Shown here one piece after another: positions 1 through 10,000 of a DNA stretch of 45,563 nt. The position numbers and the translations under genes are program-made. The first letter of the stretch is position 1. The number at the start of each line of letters is the position of its first letter. The notes beneath the pieces were generated by a model. It was not told the DNA's origin. It worked only from the letters and a program-made list of their open reading frames with translations, and did not search any database. Where the stretch lies: positions 1 through 45,563 of the IMG/VR virus record IMGVR_UViG_3300023223_000534. One strand, written 5' to 3'. Origin of the DNA: a virus.

Positions 1-36
1 TCCCAGATCCAGTAAGTTCGATTCTTGCACCCGCTA
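1..36 (+). tRNA. tRNA, 3' half only (cut by window start)
   Basis: The T arm is clear: stem GTAAG/CTTGC (12-16/24-28) around the loop TTCGATT, then a 7-base acceptor strand ACCCGCT and discriminator A36. The 5' half and anticodon lie outside the window, so the amino acid is unknown. It shows that the window opens inside a tRNA array, presumably the continuation of the array at the right end. Confidence 0.75.
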
Positions 37-132
37 CAAAATATCCTTCACCAGCACAAAGGATTATAAAGCAAGGAACCAGTTAATCTCTGGTCGGTGT
101 CGAGATATTAAAACGTGAAGGTTCAATAGGCA

Positions 133-169
133 AGCCCCAAGTCGAAAGATTTGGGGTTTTGTTTTTTTT
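133..169 (+). terminator. Intrinsic terminator after the tRNA array
   Basis: CCCCAA (135-140) pairs with TTGGGG (151-156) across a 10-base loop, followed by a T-rich tract to 169. It ends the tRNA transcript and lies directly before the capsid promoter. Confidence 0.8.
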
Positions 170-179
170 CATATATTTG
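151..179 (+). promoter_or_regulatory. Bacteroidota-type promoter of the late (capsid) operon
   Basis: The -7 box TATATTTG is at 172-179, with TTG at 151-153 about 18 bases upstream, matching the TTG / TAnnTTTG promoter of Bacteroidota. The leader of about 95 bases contains three small hairpins (GGTC/GACC, GAGGC/GCCTC, GAGA/TCTC) before the ATG at 279. Confidence 0.7.
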
Positions 180-278
180 ACACATCGGTCGTTCTGACCA
201 AGTCTACAGAGGCGTGGCCTCAAAGTCTCCGAGATTCATTCTCAAAACGTATTTTTTTATTCATTTAAAACTTTCAAA

Positions 279-1310
279 ATGGCAAATTTTGCTACTGCTG
301 CATTAGTTAAGGCGCAAGCTAAACTGATTAAGCAATTTCAGGCGGGGGAATTGAGATTTCGCGATCCCGCTATCCATAAATTATTCTTAATGAACACCGA
401 AATCATGATTCCTGATTATGTGGAATTACGTACTCGTGAAGATAGAGTGGTTGAAACGAACTTTTTACTTCGTACAACCAGAGCTCTTGGCACAGGTCGT
501 AGCTTTAATCACACAGGGGATCAAGGTGATTCTGGTATTCTTACTCCAAGTTTTACCACGTTCAACGATAAGTTTGTATCTACGTTGAAAGAGGCAGATA
601 ACAAGGTTTACAGCCTTGAGGAGTTACACCAATCTAAACTTATTAACGTTATCGCAAACTTTGCGGAAGGGCTAGAAACAGTTGCATCCGATTTCTTGTT
701 TGCAAGCCGATCAGGCGTTAACGTATCTACCGCTGATGGTGCTTTCGATGCTGTTGATGATGTATTTGAAATTACAGAATCAACAGAAGGTGAAAGAGCT
801 ATCCAAATTACGGCCAGCAACTTAGGTATTAACAAATGGCAGAATATGCCTTTTGACATTGTGGCTGACACAATTGCTTGGGGTAAATTCATGAAAGATG
901 TTAACCAGGGTACCGGAAACGCAACCAACACATCTTACCAATTCCCTAGTGGAATGAGAATTATCGAGGATCCTAAGCTAACTGCTGATGCAGCTGGGCT
1001 TGTTTCTGGATATGCTGATGGTTTCTGGATTGCTATCCCACGGGGTACAATCGCTGCTTTACCATGGATTCCTATCCAAAACCGTGAAGGTAAGGAGACA
1101 AAGGAAAACAGCTATGGCACAATCAACAATCCAATTGACTTCTTAAACTACGCTATTCACACATACGAAGAGCGTGTTGATGGAACGCCTGATGGTGGTT
1201 TCACTCAGGATTTAAAAACTGAGACTGAAATATCTCTTGATATTGCTTTTGAAATTGCACCGCTTTCTAACGCTGGAGAAACTCCTGTGTTGGCATTTGC
1301 GTTTGTTTAG
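279..1310 (+). CDS. Major capsid protein (probable)
   Basis: 343 residues. First gene of the long rightward virion operon and the first structural gene after portal and scaffold-like protein once the genome is closed through the tRNA array. Length, a helical N-terminus and an alternating beta-rich body fit an HK97-fold capsid subunit, but I recognise no diagnostic motif. It has the best-placed promoter in the virion block, as expected for the most abundant virion protein. The call rests mainly on position and size. Confidence 0.65.
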   Translation: MANFATAALVKAQAKLIKQFQAGELRFRDPAIHKLFLMNTEIMIPDYVELRTREDRVVETNFLLRTTRALGTGRSFNHTGDQGDSGILTPSFTTFNDKFVSTLKEADNKVYSLEELHQSKLINVIANFAEGLETVASDFLFASRSGVNVSTADGAFDAVDDVFEITESTEGERAIQITASNLGINKWQNMPFDIVADTIAWGKFMKDVNQGTGNATNTSYQFPSGMRIIEDPKLTADAAGLVSGYADGFWIAIPRGTIAALPWIPIQNREGKETKENSYGTINNPIDFLNYAIHTYEERVDGTPDGGFTQDLKTETEISLDIAFEIAPLSNAGETPVLAFAFV

Positions 1311-1337
1311 GATTATTAACCCTTAAAAACTGGACAA

Positions 1338-1772
1338 ATGACAGATAAAAAAGCAAAAGCACCTCGCAAGGGGTCAAGCGTTTACAACGTAATGCAGGCC
1401 GAGCAGTTTAATGGTAAGTTCAATAAGAATATGTCGCGTAAAATCGACACAAAAACTTACCCTAACGCATACGCCGATACGGTAAATGCCAATTTTAAAC
1501 GTACTGGAAAGTATCTGGAGCTTAACACGGCTGCTGATGCTAAACGCCAAGCTGCTATCAAGGCCAGAACCGCTGTTAAACCAGCAAAAAAGGCCACGAA
1601 AAAAGTTGATGCACCAACTGAAAAGGTTGACGCAAAACCGTTATTTACTACTTCAGACCTTAAGGATAAAACCTTAAAGGAATTGAGAAAACTCGCTCAG
1701 GGTAAAATCAAAGCATATTCTTCAATGAATACAGCCACAGTTACGGCGGCTTTGCTTGCGCTTAGCGAATAA
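1338..1772 (+). CDS. Basic protein with C-terminal HeH/LEM-like helix-turn-helix
   Basis: 144 residues, very rich in Lys and Ala. A low-complexity Lys/Ala linker (about residues 75-100) leads to a C-terminal stretch with the pattern LKDKTLKELRKLA...TVTAALLAL, typical of the short two-helix HeH/LEM or Rho-N-like fold. A similar C-terminus occurs in the gene at 37992 beside the portal, so two head-region proteins end in the same module. It lies 27 bases after the capsid gene and is probably a head-associated protein. Exact function unknown. Confidence 0.55.
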   Translation: MTDKKAKAPRKGSSVYNVMQAEQFNGKFNKNMSRKIDTKTYPNAYADTVNANFKRTGKYLELNTAADAKRQAAIKARTAVKPAKKATKKVDAPTEKVDAKPLFTTSDLKDKTLKELRKLAQGKIKAYSSMNTATVTAALLALSE

Positions 1773-1797
1773 AGATCAGGACTAGTTTTGTTGATTG

Positions 1798-2883
1798 ATG
1801 TTTGACGTATCTAAAATACAGACAAAGCTATATGGGGTTGTCGGTTTCCGACAGCCCCTTGATCCTGATTTTGCTATACTGGATGCCGCTAACCAAGTGT
1901 CCAGATCCGGGGAGTTTGTTACGGAGAACCCGTATTGCAAAATCAATTACCTCAAGGACAACCAGGATTTCATTGGGATAAGTGATGCTGATTTCAACGA
2001 AAAGCTCAAAGAAATGCAGCAGGCAAGCATTATAAGTGTTTGCCATCAAGTCTTTATTAAGCCGGATTACATTGACCGTCAAGTCTTGTATCCATATCCT
2101 CAGAATAGGGTGGACACTGATACACTACCGAATGGGCTAATTACCCATAAATTTCAACTTGACCTGACCAAAAACGTGGCATTTGAAATCACTCGGATCC
2201 TGCTTGATTTTGATGGTTCTGGAGATTTGGAGTTACGCCTATTTAACACCGCTCAAGATGCGCCGATCTTTTCAGAAACCATAACAATTGCTCCTGGGGA
2301 GACCCATAAGGCTGTTGATTTAAACTGGATTGTGGACAATACTGGCGACACCTATAAGGGGGATTTTTATTTGGGATACCGCAACAACACGGGGGCATTT
2401 GGTACACTAAAGCCGTTTGAACGTAATTACGAAAACAGCGATATTAAGTCCAACATCACGCATTTTCATGTGATAGAGTATTTCTTCCCTAACCATACTA
2501 CGGATACATTGCCTGATTTGGATGATGAAACCAGCTATGACGAATCATCTGGACTTAATCCGGATATAACGGTTTATGATGATTTCACCGATTGGGTAAC
2601 ACAGGGAGAACGATTGTTTGCACGCGCCATACTACTTGATTTACAGATTAAATGCATTGAAATGTACTTGGCAAGTCTTAGATCAAACGCAAACGAAAGG
2701 GATTCTAAGCGTATGATACAGCTTTTGATAGCCACTATTGAGGGAACAACTGATGAGGCTGTTGTAAAAATTACTGGCTTACGGCCACAGCTTAGCCGTT
2801 CAATAAGCCAAATTAGGAAACAGGTCAAAAAACTCCAGGACGGGATGACTCCCCAAAGGGTTATGGTTGGCACATTAGAATAG
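1798..2883 (+). CDS. Virion protein, probable head-tail connector or neck component
   Basis: 361 residues from ATG 1798; a TTG immediately upstream (1795) is in frame but less likely. A helical N-terminus (about 1-95) is followed by a beta-rich central domain (about 110-240) and an alpha-helical C-terminus with many charged residues (about 270-361). It lies between capsid and tail genes and is probably made as part of the late operon. No family motif recognised; connector is inferred from position. Confidence 0.5.
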   Translation: MFDVSKIQTKLYGVVGFRQPLDPDFAILDAANQVSRSGEFVTENPYCKINYLKDNQDFIGISDADFNEKLKEMQQASIISVCHQVFIKPDYIDRQVLYPYPQNRVDTDTLPNGLITHKFQLDLTKNVAFEITRILLDFDGSGDLELRLFNTAQDAPIFSETITIAPGETHKAVDLNWIVDNTGDTYKGDFYLGYRNNTGAFGTLKPFERNYENSDIKSNITHFHVIEYFFPNHTTDTLPDLDDETSYDESSGLNPDITVYDDFTDWVTQGERLFARAILLDLQIKCIEMYLASLRSNANERDSKRMIQLLIATIEGTTDEAVVKITGLRPQLSRSISQIRKQVKKLQDGMTPQRVMVGTLE

Positions 2884-2885
2884 AT

Positions 2886-3227
2886 ATGGCAGTTAAAAGG
2901 ATTACAAAAACATTTGCGTTCGGTGATTTCCCAACAGGAACAGTGTTCATACCTCTTGGTAGTTTAGATGGAAACAGCGTATCAATTGAGCTATTTGCGT
3001 CTGGGCTAGATCAGCCAATTGACGTACAGGTAATAGAATCTAATTTAAAAATCGGTTCGTTTTGGGCTGATGTCGGAACCACACTCGGAACAACTGATCT
3101 AACTGGAACAGCTGATATATTTCTGACAGAATCAGATGTTCATAATGGCTTAAACGTAGGTATTAAGGTGACGGCTGTAACCGGGCCTAGCGTTGGTCAG
3201 TTAATTGTATCAATAGTAAGTAAGTAA
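2886..3227 (+). CDS. Small beta-rich virion protein
   Basis: 113 residues, almost entirely predicted beta strands (Val, Thr, Ile, Gly rich), no cysteine, no membrane segment. Starts 3 bases after the previous stop and ends directly against the next ATG (3228), so translation is probably coupled. It could be a head decoration, head-completion or small tail protein. Not recognised at family level. Confidence 0.5.
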   Translation: MAVKRITKTFAFGDFPTGTVFIPLGSLDGNSVSIELFASGLDQPIDVQVIESNLKIGSFWADVGTTLGTTDLTGTADIFLTESDVHNGLNVGIKVTAVTGPSVGQLIVSIVSK

Positions 3228-4571
3228 ATGGCAATAGTAAGTAAAACGATTAGGAGTGGTATCGATGAGGTGATTAATACACTTCAGGAACGATCATTCC
3301 CTAAACTTTTACCGTTTTGGCTTACTACTGACTATATATCATACCCTAGAGCAAACAAAAATCCTAAAGAACCAGGCGATATCATTGCTGAAATATCCCT
3401 TGATGAGAAAGATTACAAGGAGGTTTTAATGGATGATGAGGTTTCGGTTACATCCTTTTGGCTTGTGGCCGATGATCGTCCCTTGGTGGACGCTACTAAG
3501 CTCATAAAGCACAATATTTCTATTATTTTCCAATGTGACTTGGTTAAACTGTATGGCGATGCGGAGCGTTCTGATGAAAAATTCAATCAGGAAGTACTAT
3601 CCATTTTCAAAGCAGAACAACAGTTTATAGTTGGGGATATTGAAATTTCGACCGGCGTTGATAATGTGTATGAGGATTTAACACTTACATCCGAAACAGC
3701 GGAAAAGGTAAAATTGCACGATATGAGCAATTTGCATGTTGTAAGGCTGTCATTTAATGTGCTGTATAATCCAGATTGTTTTCCTAAAGCCTTTCCGGTC
3801 TGTAGTCCATGCACCCAGACTTTAAATTCAGTTCCAATTTCTCCACAAATATCCGGAACATCCAAAGTAATTATAATTGAGAATGACTTGGCAATACCAG
3901 TACAAACTGGAATAATAACACTAGATACACCAACGGCGTTGACAGTTAAAGTGCCCGCAGCATCCGCTCCAATTTCAACATTACCATTTAGCACAGGACA
4001 AGAGGTGATATTTAGAACAGGCGATGATGGAGATAGGTTTAATAATGGAGATTATGCCAGTGTGAATATTGCTGATATCGTTGATTACTATACACTTAAA
4101 CTGGTAAATGAATTTGGACATTTTAAAAGATTGACGGGTGATACTGGTGGGTTTATGGATGAGGCAACCGGATCATTTTTTGATAAGGATGGGGTTGCCA
4201 CTACCAAAGCACTTGCGTTTCCAAATAACAATTTAAGAGATTATGCGTACAGGCGAAAATGGCATTTGAACAGGTCTGGTTCTAGAATTTGGAATGACGG
4301 TATTGACTTGGCTCAAACAGATATTGTTGGGGGTGAAGGTGGTTGGTTTTTACCAAACAAAGTAGAATATGAAACCTTGTCAAGCAACAATGCTAACTCA
4401 CCAACATATTATGATTCTAGGCTTTTTAATTGGTCGTCACTTAACATGTGGTCAAGCACCACACACAAGATTGATACATTAAGAGCGCATAGAATCACGG
4501 CCGCAAATGATTCATCCAGCCCACAATTAAAAACACAAGTAGTGCCATGTGCATACATAAAATTGTTTTAA
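3228..4571 (+). CDS. Virion protein with C-terminal DUF1566/Lcl-type lectin-like domain
   Basis: 447 residues. The N-terminal part (about 1-190) resembles a tail-completion or neck protein by position and composition. The C-terminal part (about 300-447) has the pattern of the DUF1566/Lcl_C family: GGWFLPNKVEYETL near residue 375, then a WSSTT motif near 405, ending in a VPCAYIKLF strand that replaces the usual VRCVR ending. This fold is C-type-lectin-like and often displays surface-binding loops. The simplest reading is a tail or neck protein carrying an adhesion module. The fusion boundary near residue 200-300 is my estimate. Confidence 0.55.
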   Translation: MAIVSKTIRSGIDEVINTLQERSFPKLLPFWLTTDYISYPRANKNPKEPGDIIAEISLDEKDYKEVLMDDEVSVTSFWLVADDRPLVDATKLIKHNISIIFQCDLVKLYGDAERSDEKFNQEVLSIFKAEQQFIVGDIEISTGVDNVYEDLTLTSETAEKVKLHDMSNLHVVRLSFNVLYNPDCFPKAFPVCSPCTQTLNSVPISPQISGTSKVIIIENDLAIPVQTGIITLDTPTALTVKVPAASAPISTLPFSTGQEVIFRTGDDGDRFNNGDYASVNIADIVDYYTLKLVNEFGHFKRLTGDTGGFMDEATGSFFDKDGVATTKALAFPNNNLRDYAYRRKWHLNRSGSRIWNDGIDLAQTDIVGGEGGWFLPNKVEYETLSSNNANSPTYYDSRLFNWSSLNMWSSTTHKIDTLRAHRITAANDSSSPQLKTQVVPCAYIKLF

Positions 4572-4805
4572 ATGGCAAAGAAATATACCATAGAAGGAGT
4601 AGAGTTTGTTGACCCAACAGTGACGGTTTACAATGTTCACACGGAATATGAAAACGAAGTGCCCGTTAAAACTATTGTTGACGTACTTGTTATGGATGAA
4701 AATGATAGCACCAATTTGCCCTTAAATGGTGCAACAATGCCTGCTACTGGTAAGTATCCGGCAGTTAAAAGTTGGGCTCAGAATGAGTTAAAGAGATTTG
4801 AATAA
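4572..4805 (+). CDS. Small hypothetical virion-operon protein
   Basis: 77 residues, beginning exactly at the stop of the previous gene. Contains a beta-rich middle (VYNVHTEYENEVPVKTIVDVLV) and a short helical end. Not recognised. Sits just ahead of the tail tube gene, so a tail-assembly accessory or tail-fibre-like role is possible. Confidence 0.45.
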   Translation: MAKKYTIEGVEFVDPTVTVYNVHTEYENEVPVKTIVDVLVMDENDSTNLPLNGATMPATGKYPAVKSWAQNELKRFE

Positions 4806-4866
4806 TAAGAATTTACGCCCTAAGTATCCGGGGGCTTGATCGGATGCACAAATTAAATTAATTATT

Positions 4867-5802
4867 ATGTCACTATGCAGTTGTGATTCAGAGGTTAAAA
4901 ACTTTGGACAACCGAATTGCCCGGGAGTCTTAGGATTACCTGGAAAGTTGGCGTTTGTGTTCACGAAAGCCGACGATGGTACCCTTAATACGGTACTTAA
5001 CACGGATACAATTGATGACGCTTTTGTTTCAGGCAAAATCAACGAGACGGATAAGTCTAAAAGATGGTTTGTAACGGGTGAAATCAATGGGGTAAACGAT
5101 ACACGTGCCGATAATAACACGTTTGAACTCGATGGATTTCAAATAAACTCATCGAAAGGTGTGCGAACAATGGCACTTACAGTCGCTGATGGAGCATCTC
5201 CAGAGACGGCAGAGGCTTGGGAATCTCTTGGATGTCGTGATATGTCGTTTTATGATTTTACCATTGATAACCAATTAGGTGGAAATGGTAAAATAAAAAC
5301 GGAATTACGCCCGTTCAGAATCAAGAAAAAAACGATGAGAGCAACTTATCAGCCTTTTAATAAGGAAAATGAGACTCCGCCACTCGTCATGATTTCGTTT
5401 GATTTACATGAGTTCGAAAGTGATGGAGATATCGCATTTATTAGCCCTGGTACAGGCGCTAACGATGTGCAAGTTGACCTATTATCTTTTTCTGGGCTTA
5501 TCGATATTGTAATGGAGCCTGCAACATCAATCACGCTTACATCATTTTCAGTGCCAATTGACTTTATCTATGGTAACCACCTGGATAAAGATTTTGCGCC
5601 TGGACTTGTTGCAGCAGACTTCACATACGAGGAGCTTACCCCAACACCAGGGCCAGTTGTAATTACATCAGTAACAGAGGATACAGTAAATGAGGAGTAT
5701 GATTTCGTAGTTCCATTGGCTGCATCAACTGAAACATTCAGACTTACGTTTAGTAAGATTGGATTTGAGGCTGAGGGCACAATCGATATTCTAATACCAT
5801 AG
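4867..5802 (+). CDS. Probable major tail tube protein with C-terminal Ig-like domain
   Basis: 311 residues. A beta-rich body of about 225 residues with a Cys-containing N-terminus is followed by a Pro-rich hinge (TPTPGP, near residue 260) and a terminal domain of about 50 residues with an Ig-like strand pattern (VNEEYDFVVPL...FRLTFSKIGFEAEG). Tail tube proteins of siphoviruses often carry such C-terminal Ig-like decorations. Position, two genes before the tape-measure region, supports the call. No catalytic motif is present. Confidence 0.6.
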   Translation: MSLCSCDSEVKNFGQPNCPGVLGLPGKLAFVFTKADDGTLNTVLNTDTIDDAFVSGKINETDKSKRWFVTGEINGVNDTRADNNTFELDGFQINSSKGVRTMALTVADGASPETAEAWESLGCRDMSFYDFTIDNQLGGNGKIKTELRPFRIKKKTMRATYQPFNKENETPPLVMISFDLHEFESDGDIAFISPGTGANDVQVDLLSFSGLIDIVMEPATSITLTSFSVPIDFIYGNHLDKDFAPGLVAADFTYEELTPTPGPVVITSVTEDTVNEEYDFVVPLAASTETFRLTFSKIGFEAEGTIDILIP

Positions 5803-5845
5803 TATCGGTCAATTAATTGATTTATAAACCATTAAAAATTTTGAT

Positions 5846-6079
5846 ATGAATAGTTGTATTGAATTAGGTAACGGGATGTCGCTTGGAAACCATGTCTTGG
5901 ATTGGAAAAAAGATGACTTTGTTACTGCGTTTAAGGACGCGAAAAAGAAAGATGCTGACGGCAAATGGCAATTACGCTACAACGCCGAGGACATCTGGAA
6001 AAGAGTTCAGGCTTATAAGACGGCCAACAAAAAGGAGGTTGCGGAAGCTAAAAAAGAGGTCGCAACATCTGAAAAATAA
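5846..6079 (+). CDS. Small Lys-rich protein, possible tail assembly chaperone
   Basis: 77 residues with many Lys, Asp and Ala and a strongly helical C-terminal half. It occupies the slot between tail tube and tape measure where tail assembly chaperones usually lie. A hairpin with weak T tract (6086-6108) follows at once, which could attenuate downstream expression or protect the mRNA. Not recognised from sequence alone; no frameshift site is obvious. Confidence 0.4.
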   Translation: MNSCIELGNGMSLGNHVLDWKKDDFVTAFKDAKKKDADGKWQLRYNAEDIWKRVQAYKTANKKEVAEAKKEVATSEK

Positions 6080-6085
6080 CCTTAC

Positions 6086-6112
6086 TCCCCCGGCCTAGTG
6101 TCGGGGGATCCT
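6086..6112 (+). terminator. Strong hairpin, possible weak terminator or processing site
   Basis: TCCCCCG (6086-6092) pairs perfectly with CGGGGGA (6102-6108) over a 9-base loop. Only a short TCCTTT tract follows, so it may only partly stop transcription within the tail operon. Confidence 0.5.
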
Positions 6113-6114
6113 TT

Positions 6115-6582
6115 ATGTTTCGGGACACAGCTGCATATAAAATGGCTCAAAAAGTTGTTCAACTAGGGCGACAGGAAAAGCAGATTTTTAAGGTAGTGTT
6201 GGATAACCGGTTCATAAAGGGGTTAATTATTGATCTACAGACAGAAGATCAGCTAGGGACGGATCATGTTGACAGTAAGGGTGATGCCCTTTTTAATGAA
6301 TTAACGGGCAGAACAACTTACAGCCTTTTTGACCCAAAAGGCCGAGGGGGTAAGCCATACGAGCTAAGAGATACCGGCGACTTTTGGAGAAGTACGGCGG
6401 TTACAATACTTGAGGGCGAGATACTTATCAAGATGGATCCTATTAAAGATGGCGATAATCTGTTTGAGATTTACGGGGATGCGGTAGAAGGATTAACACA
6501 GGAAAACATTGAGGTATTGATACGTGAAGCGCTCAAACTCCACATCGAATTTTTCAGAAAAGAGCTCACCAGAAGAGCCTAA
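6115..6582 (+). CDS. Virion morphogenesis-like protein (tail/neck completion)
   Basis: 155 residues. The segment ELRDTGDFWRSTAV near residue 82 resembles the region of phage virion-morphogenesis and tail-completion proteins around a conserved L-R-x-T-G-x-[FL] pattern. A helical C-terminus with Lys and Arg ends the protein. Its last 59 bases overlap the next gene in another frame. Assignment to a named family is tentative. Confidence 0.4.
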   Translation: MFRDTAAYKMAQKVVQLGRQEKQIFKVVLDNRFIKGLIIDLQTEDQLGTDHVDSKGDALFNELTGRTTYSLFDPKGRGGKPYELRDTGDFWRSTAVTILEGEILIKMDPIKDGDNLFEIYGDAVEGLTQENIEVLIREALKLHIEFFRKELTRRA

Positions 6583-7048
6583 AGAGGATAATTTCCTTAG
6601 AACGGTTTATACTTCTATTCGTGAGCTCCCTGTTTACTATTGGAACATGATATCCGAAACAGGCGATTTAACATTGCTTTATAAGGATGAGGGAGGCTTA
6701 GAGGCGCGATTAGTTGATCTCTGGGAGGATTTACAGCAACAGCACTTGGATGAGTTTGGCATAAGCCAGCAAATGATTTCCTATGAACGGCTCCTGATCA
6801 AACTGGCCAAGCTCCAGATTAAATATGTTTTATCAAGCCCAAGAGATAGAACATTACTCATACATATTAAAATTGCACGCAACGAGATCGCCCAAAGAAA
6901 CAAAATCAAGGCTATGAAGTTTGGCCGCCTGATGGTGATCGTACAAAAATATTTGGGGTTTCAAATAAACCCGCGCACATACAGCACTTACGATTGGTAT
7001 TATACCCTGAAAATGATCGCAAGTGAAAACAAAAAAACTGACAAGTGA
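6524..7048 (+). CDS. Hypothetical protein before the tape measure
   Basis: 174 residues from a GTG at 6524 that overlaps the previous gene by 59 bases; there is no ATG before 6648, and the segment between looks coding (FLRTVYTSIRELPVYYWNM). Helical, rich in Tyr, Leu and Lys. Its stop overlaps the GTG start of the tape-measure gene. Position suggests a tail-assembly function; not recognised. Confidence 0.5.
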   Translation: MKRSNSTSNFSEKSSPEEPKEDNFLRTVYTSIRELPVYYWNMISETGDLTLLYKDEGGLEARLVDLWEDLQQQHLDEFGISQQMISYERLLIKLAKLQIKYVLSSPRDRTLLIHIKIARNEIAQRNKIKAMKFGRLMVIVQKYLGFQINPRTYSTYDWYYTLKMIASENKKTDK

Positions 7049-10000
7049 CTGCGATAGGCGGAGAAGAAATAATCAAACCGGGGTATCTAAAGCTAGGTAC
7101 AAAGGAGGCTGAGGAGCTTTTAAAGGTTTACGATAAACTGGATAAAAAGGCCATCGATCTTGCTAAAAGTATTAAAGGTGTTACTGATGCCTTTAAGCCT
7201 GGTCAGGGTATAATATCATTCAATAAAATCACGGAGGTCGTAAAAAAGTCGACCAAAGCCCAAGAAGCGGCGATAAAGGTTGGAAAGGAAAGGCAAAGGC
7301 TGGAGGAGAGGCTGAAATCTCTTAATTCAGACAGCATACAGCAAAACGAGGAGCTCAAAGTTCTGCTTACGCAACAACGTAAAATTAACAAAGAGCTTGC
7401 TCGTGAGAAATTAGGGCTAGTTGGTGCATACGAAAAGGAGTCCAAAAAACTGATCGCTCTAAGAACACAGTACAAAAATCTGGCATTATCGGAGGGTGAA
7501 TCAAGTAAGCAGGCTAAGAATTTGCTTAAAACCATTACAGCCTTAGACTCCAAACTCAAGAAAGTTGATGCTACTGTTGGTCAACATGGACGGAGTGTTG
7601 GTAATTATGCTGCAGCACTTGGTAGCGCCGCACAAAGGGCAAAAGGACTATTAACAGCGTTTGGAATTGTTGGTGGTGTACAGCTATTTAGCCGTGTTAT
7701 AAAGGATGCCTTTAATATTGTAAAGAATTTCGACCAAGCTCAGGCCAATTTGTCATCCGTTATGGCTATCACACGTGAGCAAATGGCCCCCCTTACTGCT
7801 CAGGCTAAATTACTAGGATCCACAACGGAATTTACAGCAAGTGCCGTTTCCGGGCTTCAATTGGAGTTCGCGAAATTGGGATTCACCCAGAGCGATATTC
7901 AGAATGTAACTGAGGCCACATTATCCCTTGCCAGTGCCGCGGGCACAGAATTAGCACGTGCAGCTGAGGTTACCGGTGCAACTATACGTGGATTTGGCCT
8001 AGCTACTACCGAAACACAGCGGGTGGTTGATGTTATGGCAAAATCATTTTCAAGTAGTTCACTTGATATGGAGAAATTTGCCACTGCTATGTCGGCTGTT
8101 GCGCCTGTGGCAAATGCGGCCGGGGTTAATATTGAGCGTACAACAGCCTTGCTTGGTACATTAACTGACCGTGGGATCGATGCCTCCAGTGCTGGTACAG
8201 GGCTTAGAAATATGTTCTTATCGGCAACACAAGCTGGAATAACATTTGATGAGGCGCTTGCTCAAGTCAATTCAGCATCCGATAAAACGGCTAAATCACT
8301 TGAATTATTTGGTAAAAAGGGTGCAACTCTTGGTGTTATACTTGCTGAAAACGGGGGAGACATTGATAATCTTGAAAGAGCTTTAAATAATGCTGGGGGT
8401 GCGGCTGAGGAAATGGCCGAGAAACAACTCGACACCCTCGAAGGATCACTTTCTATATTACGATCATCATGGGAAGGATTCATACTTGGGGCTGACGGCG
8501 CCTCTGGGGCAAGTGAAAAACTCAAAGACGTAATTAAATTACTAGCAGACAATTTGCCTGCTGTACTCGACACACTCTTGGCCATCGTGGGTGCATTTGT
8601 CGCATTTAAAGCGATAAAAGGTGCTATTGCATTATTCAAAGGATTTACCGCTGTTATAAAAGGCGTGAGGGTGGCCATGATTGGCCTTAACGTTGTGATG
8701 GCTCTTAATCCAATAGGCTTGATGGTTGTGGCTATTGGGCTCGCGGTGGCTGCGTTTGTCATATTCCGTAAAGAAATTGGTGAGTTTATTGATAAGGCCA
8801 TTGAACTTCTAACAACATGGGAGGGTATAAAAACTATTTTACTTGCCATTATAGCTCCAATGTTAGCCGTGGCGGGTGCGCTTGATGAACAGAAAGAAGA
8901 AACAAAAGAGCTGACCGCCGAACAACAACGATTGAACAAGGTTAATTCTGAGGCACTAAAACAAGGCAAGAAAATACTTGATCAAAAGCGTGAGGAAATT
9001 GCAAGAACACAAGTACTATTGGACGCACTTCGAAGTGAAAATACGAGCCGAGAAGATCGAAATAAAATTATTGATGAGCTTAATAGAAAATACCCTGAAT
9101 TGCTTGAAAACATTGACCTTGAAACTGCCAACACTAGAGAGTTAGCCGAGGTTAGAAGATTACTTACTAAACAGATTTTAGCTAATGCTATTGAAGAGGA
9201 AAAAGCAGCCGCTAAAAAGGAGTTATTCAACCGCGCGATTAAAAAGCAAGTTGATTTTATAATTACTGGAAATAAACAATTAGAAAAAGAGTCTAAACGG
9301 CTTTTAGCCTCAATTACATTGGTTGATGAAATCGCTGCGACAGTATTTAACAATCTTGATTCCGTTGTTGACGGCCTTGATCTTGGCAAACCGCTTCGAG
9401 AATTAGATGAAGATATTGATGCTATTGAACGAAGAATAGCTACAGGAAAAGTGGTTGGGGCAGAGCTTGAAGAACTGCAAAAAAGACTAGACGCCCTTTT
9501 AAAACAAAGAGCAGAAATTTTGGGCTTTGGTCTTGAGGGAGGGGCAGCAGAAGAATTTGATGAAAACGAAAAGAAAAAAACAACCTCTTTAATAGCAGAG
9601 TTAAGAAAAAGAAAAGTTGCGTTTGCTACACTTGGGCCTGATGCAAAAATACAGCCTGAAGATTTACAAGCTGATTTTGATCAATTTGTCAGAGCACAAC
9701 AAAATGAAACTCTCGCGCTTGAAATTGCACTCAGAAAACGTGGTGCCAGTGCTGAAGAAATACGAAAAGCGTTAGCAGATAAAGAACTTGAAGACTTAAA
9801 AAGTAGACGAGATAAGGTTGCAGAATTGTTTGGCGAAAACAACGCTATATTTTTAGCCGCTGATTTAGAGGTAAGACGTGAAATAGATCGTCGAAATGAT
9901 GAGCAAGAAAAGGCGGAGGATCAAAGGCTTGAGGATGAAAAAAAGCGCAATCAAAAGCGAATTGATCTGTTGAAAAAACAAGCCGAGGAACGTCAAAAAG

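Noticed and set aside
38-130. Possible second tRNA after the partial one (ACCAG/CTGGT hairpin)
   Set aside because: Has an anticodon-like arm but no acceptor or proper T arm, so not called.
3587-3994. 135-residue minus-strand frame inside the DUF1566-domain gene
   Set aside because: Fully inside a well-supported gene and lacking promoter or motif.
8262-8969. 235-residue minus-strand frame opposite the tape measure
   Set aside because: Shadow of the coding strand; Ser/Ala-rich composition and no start context or partner genes.
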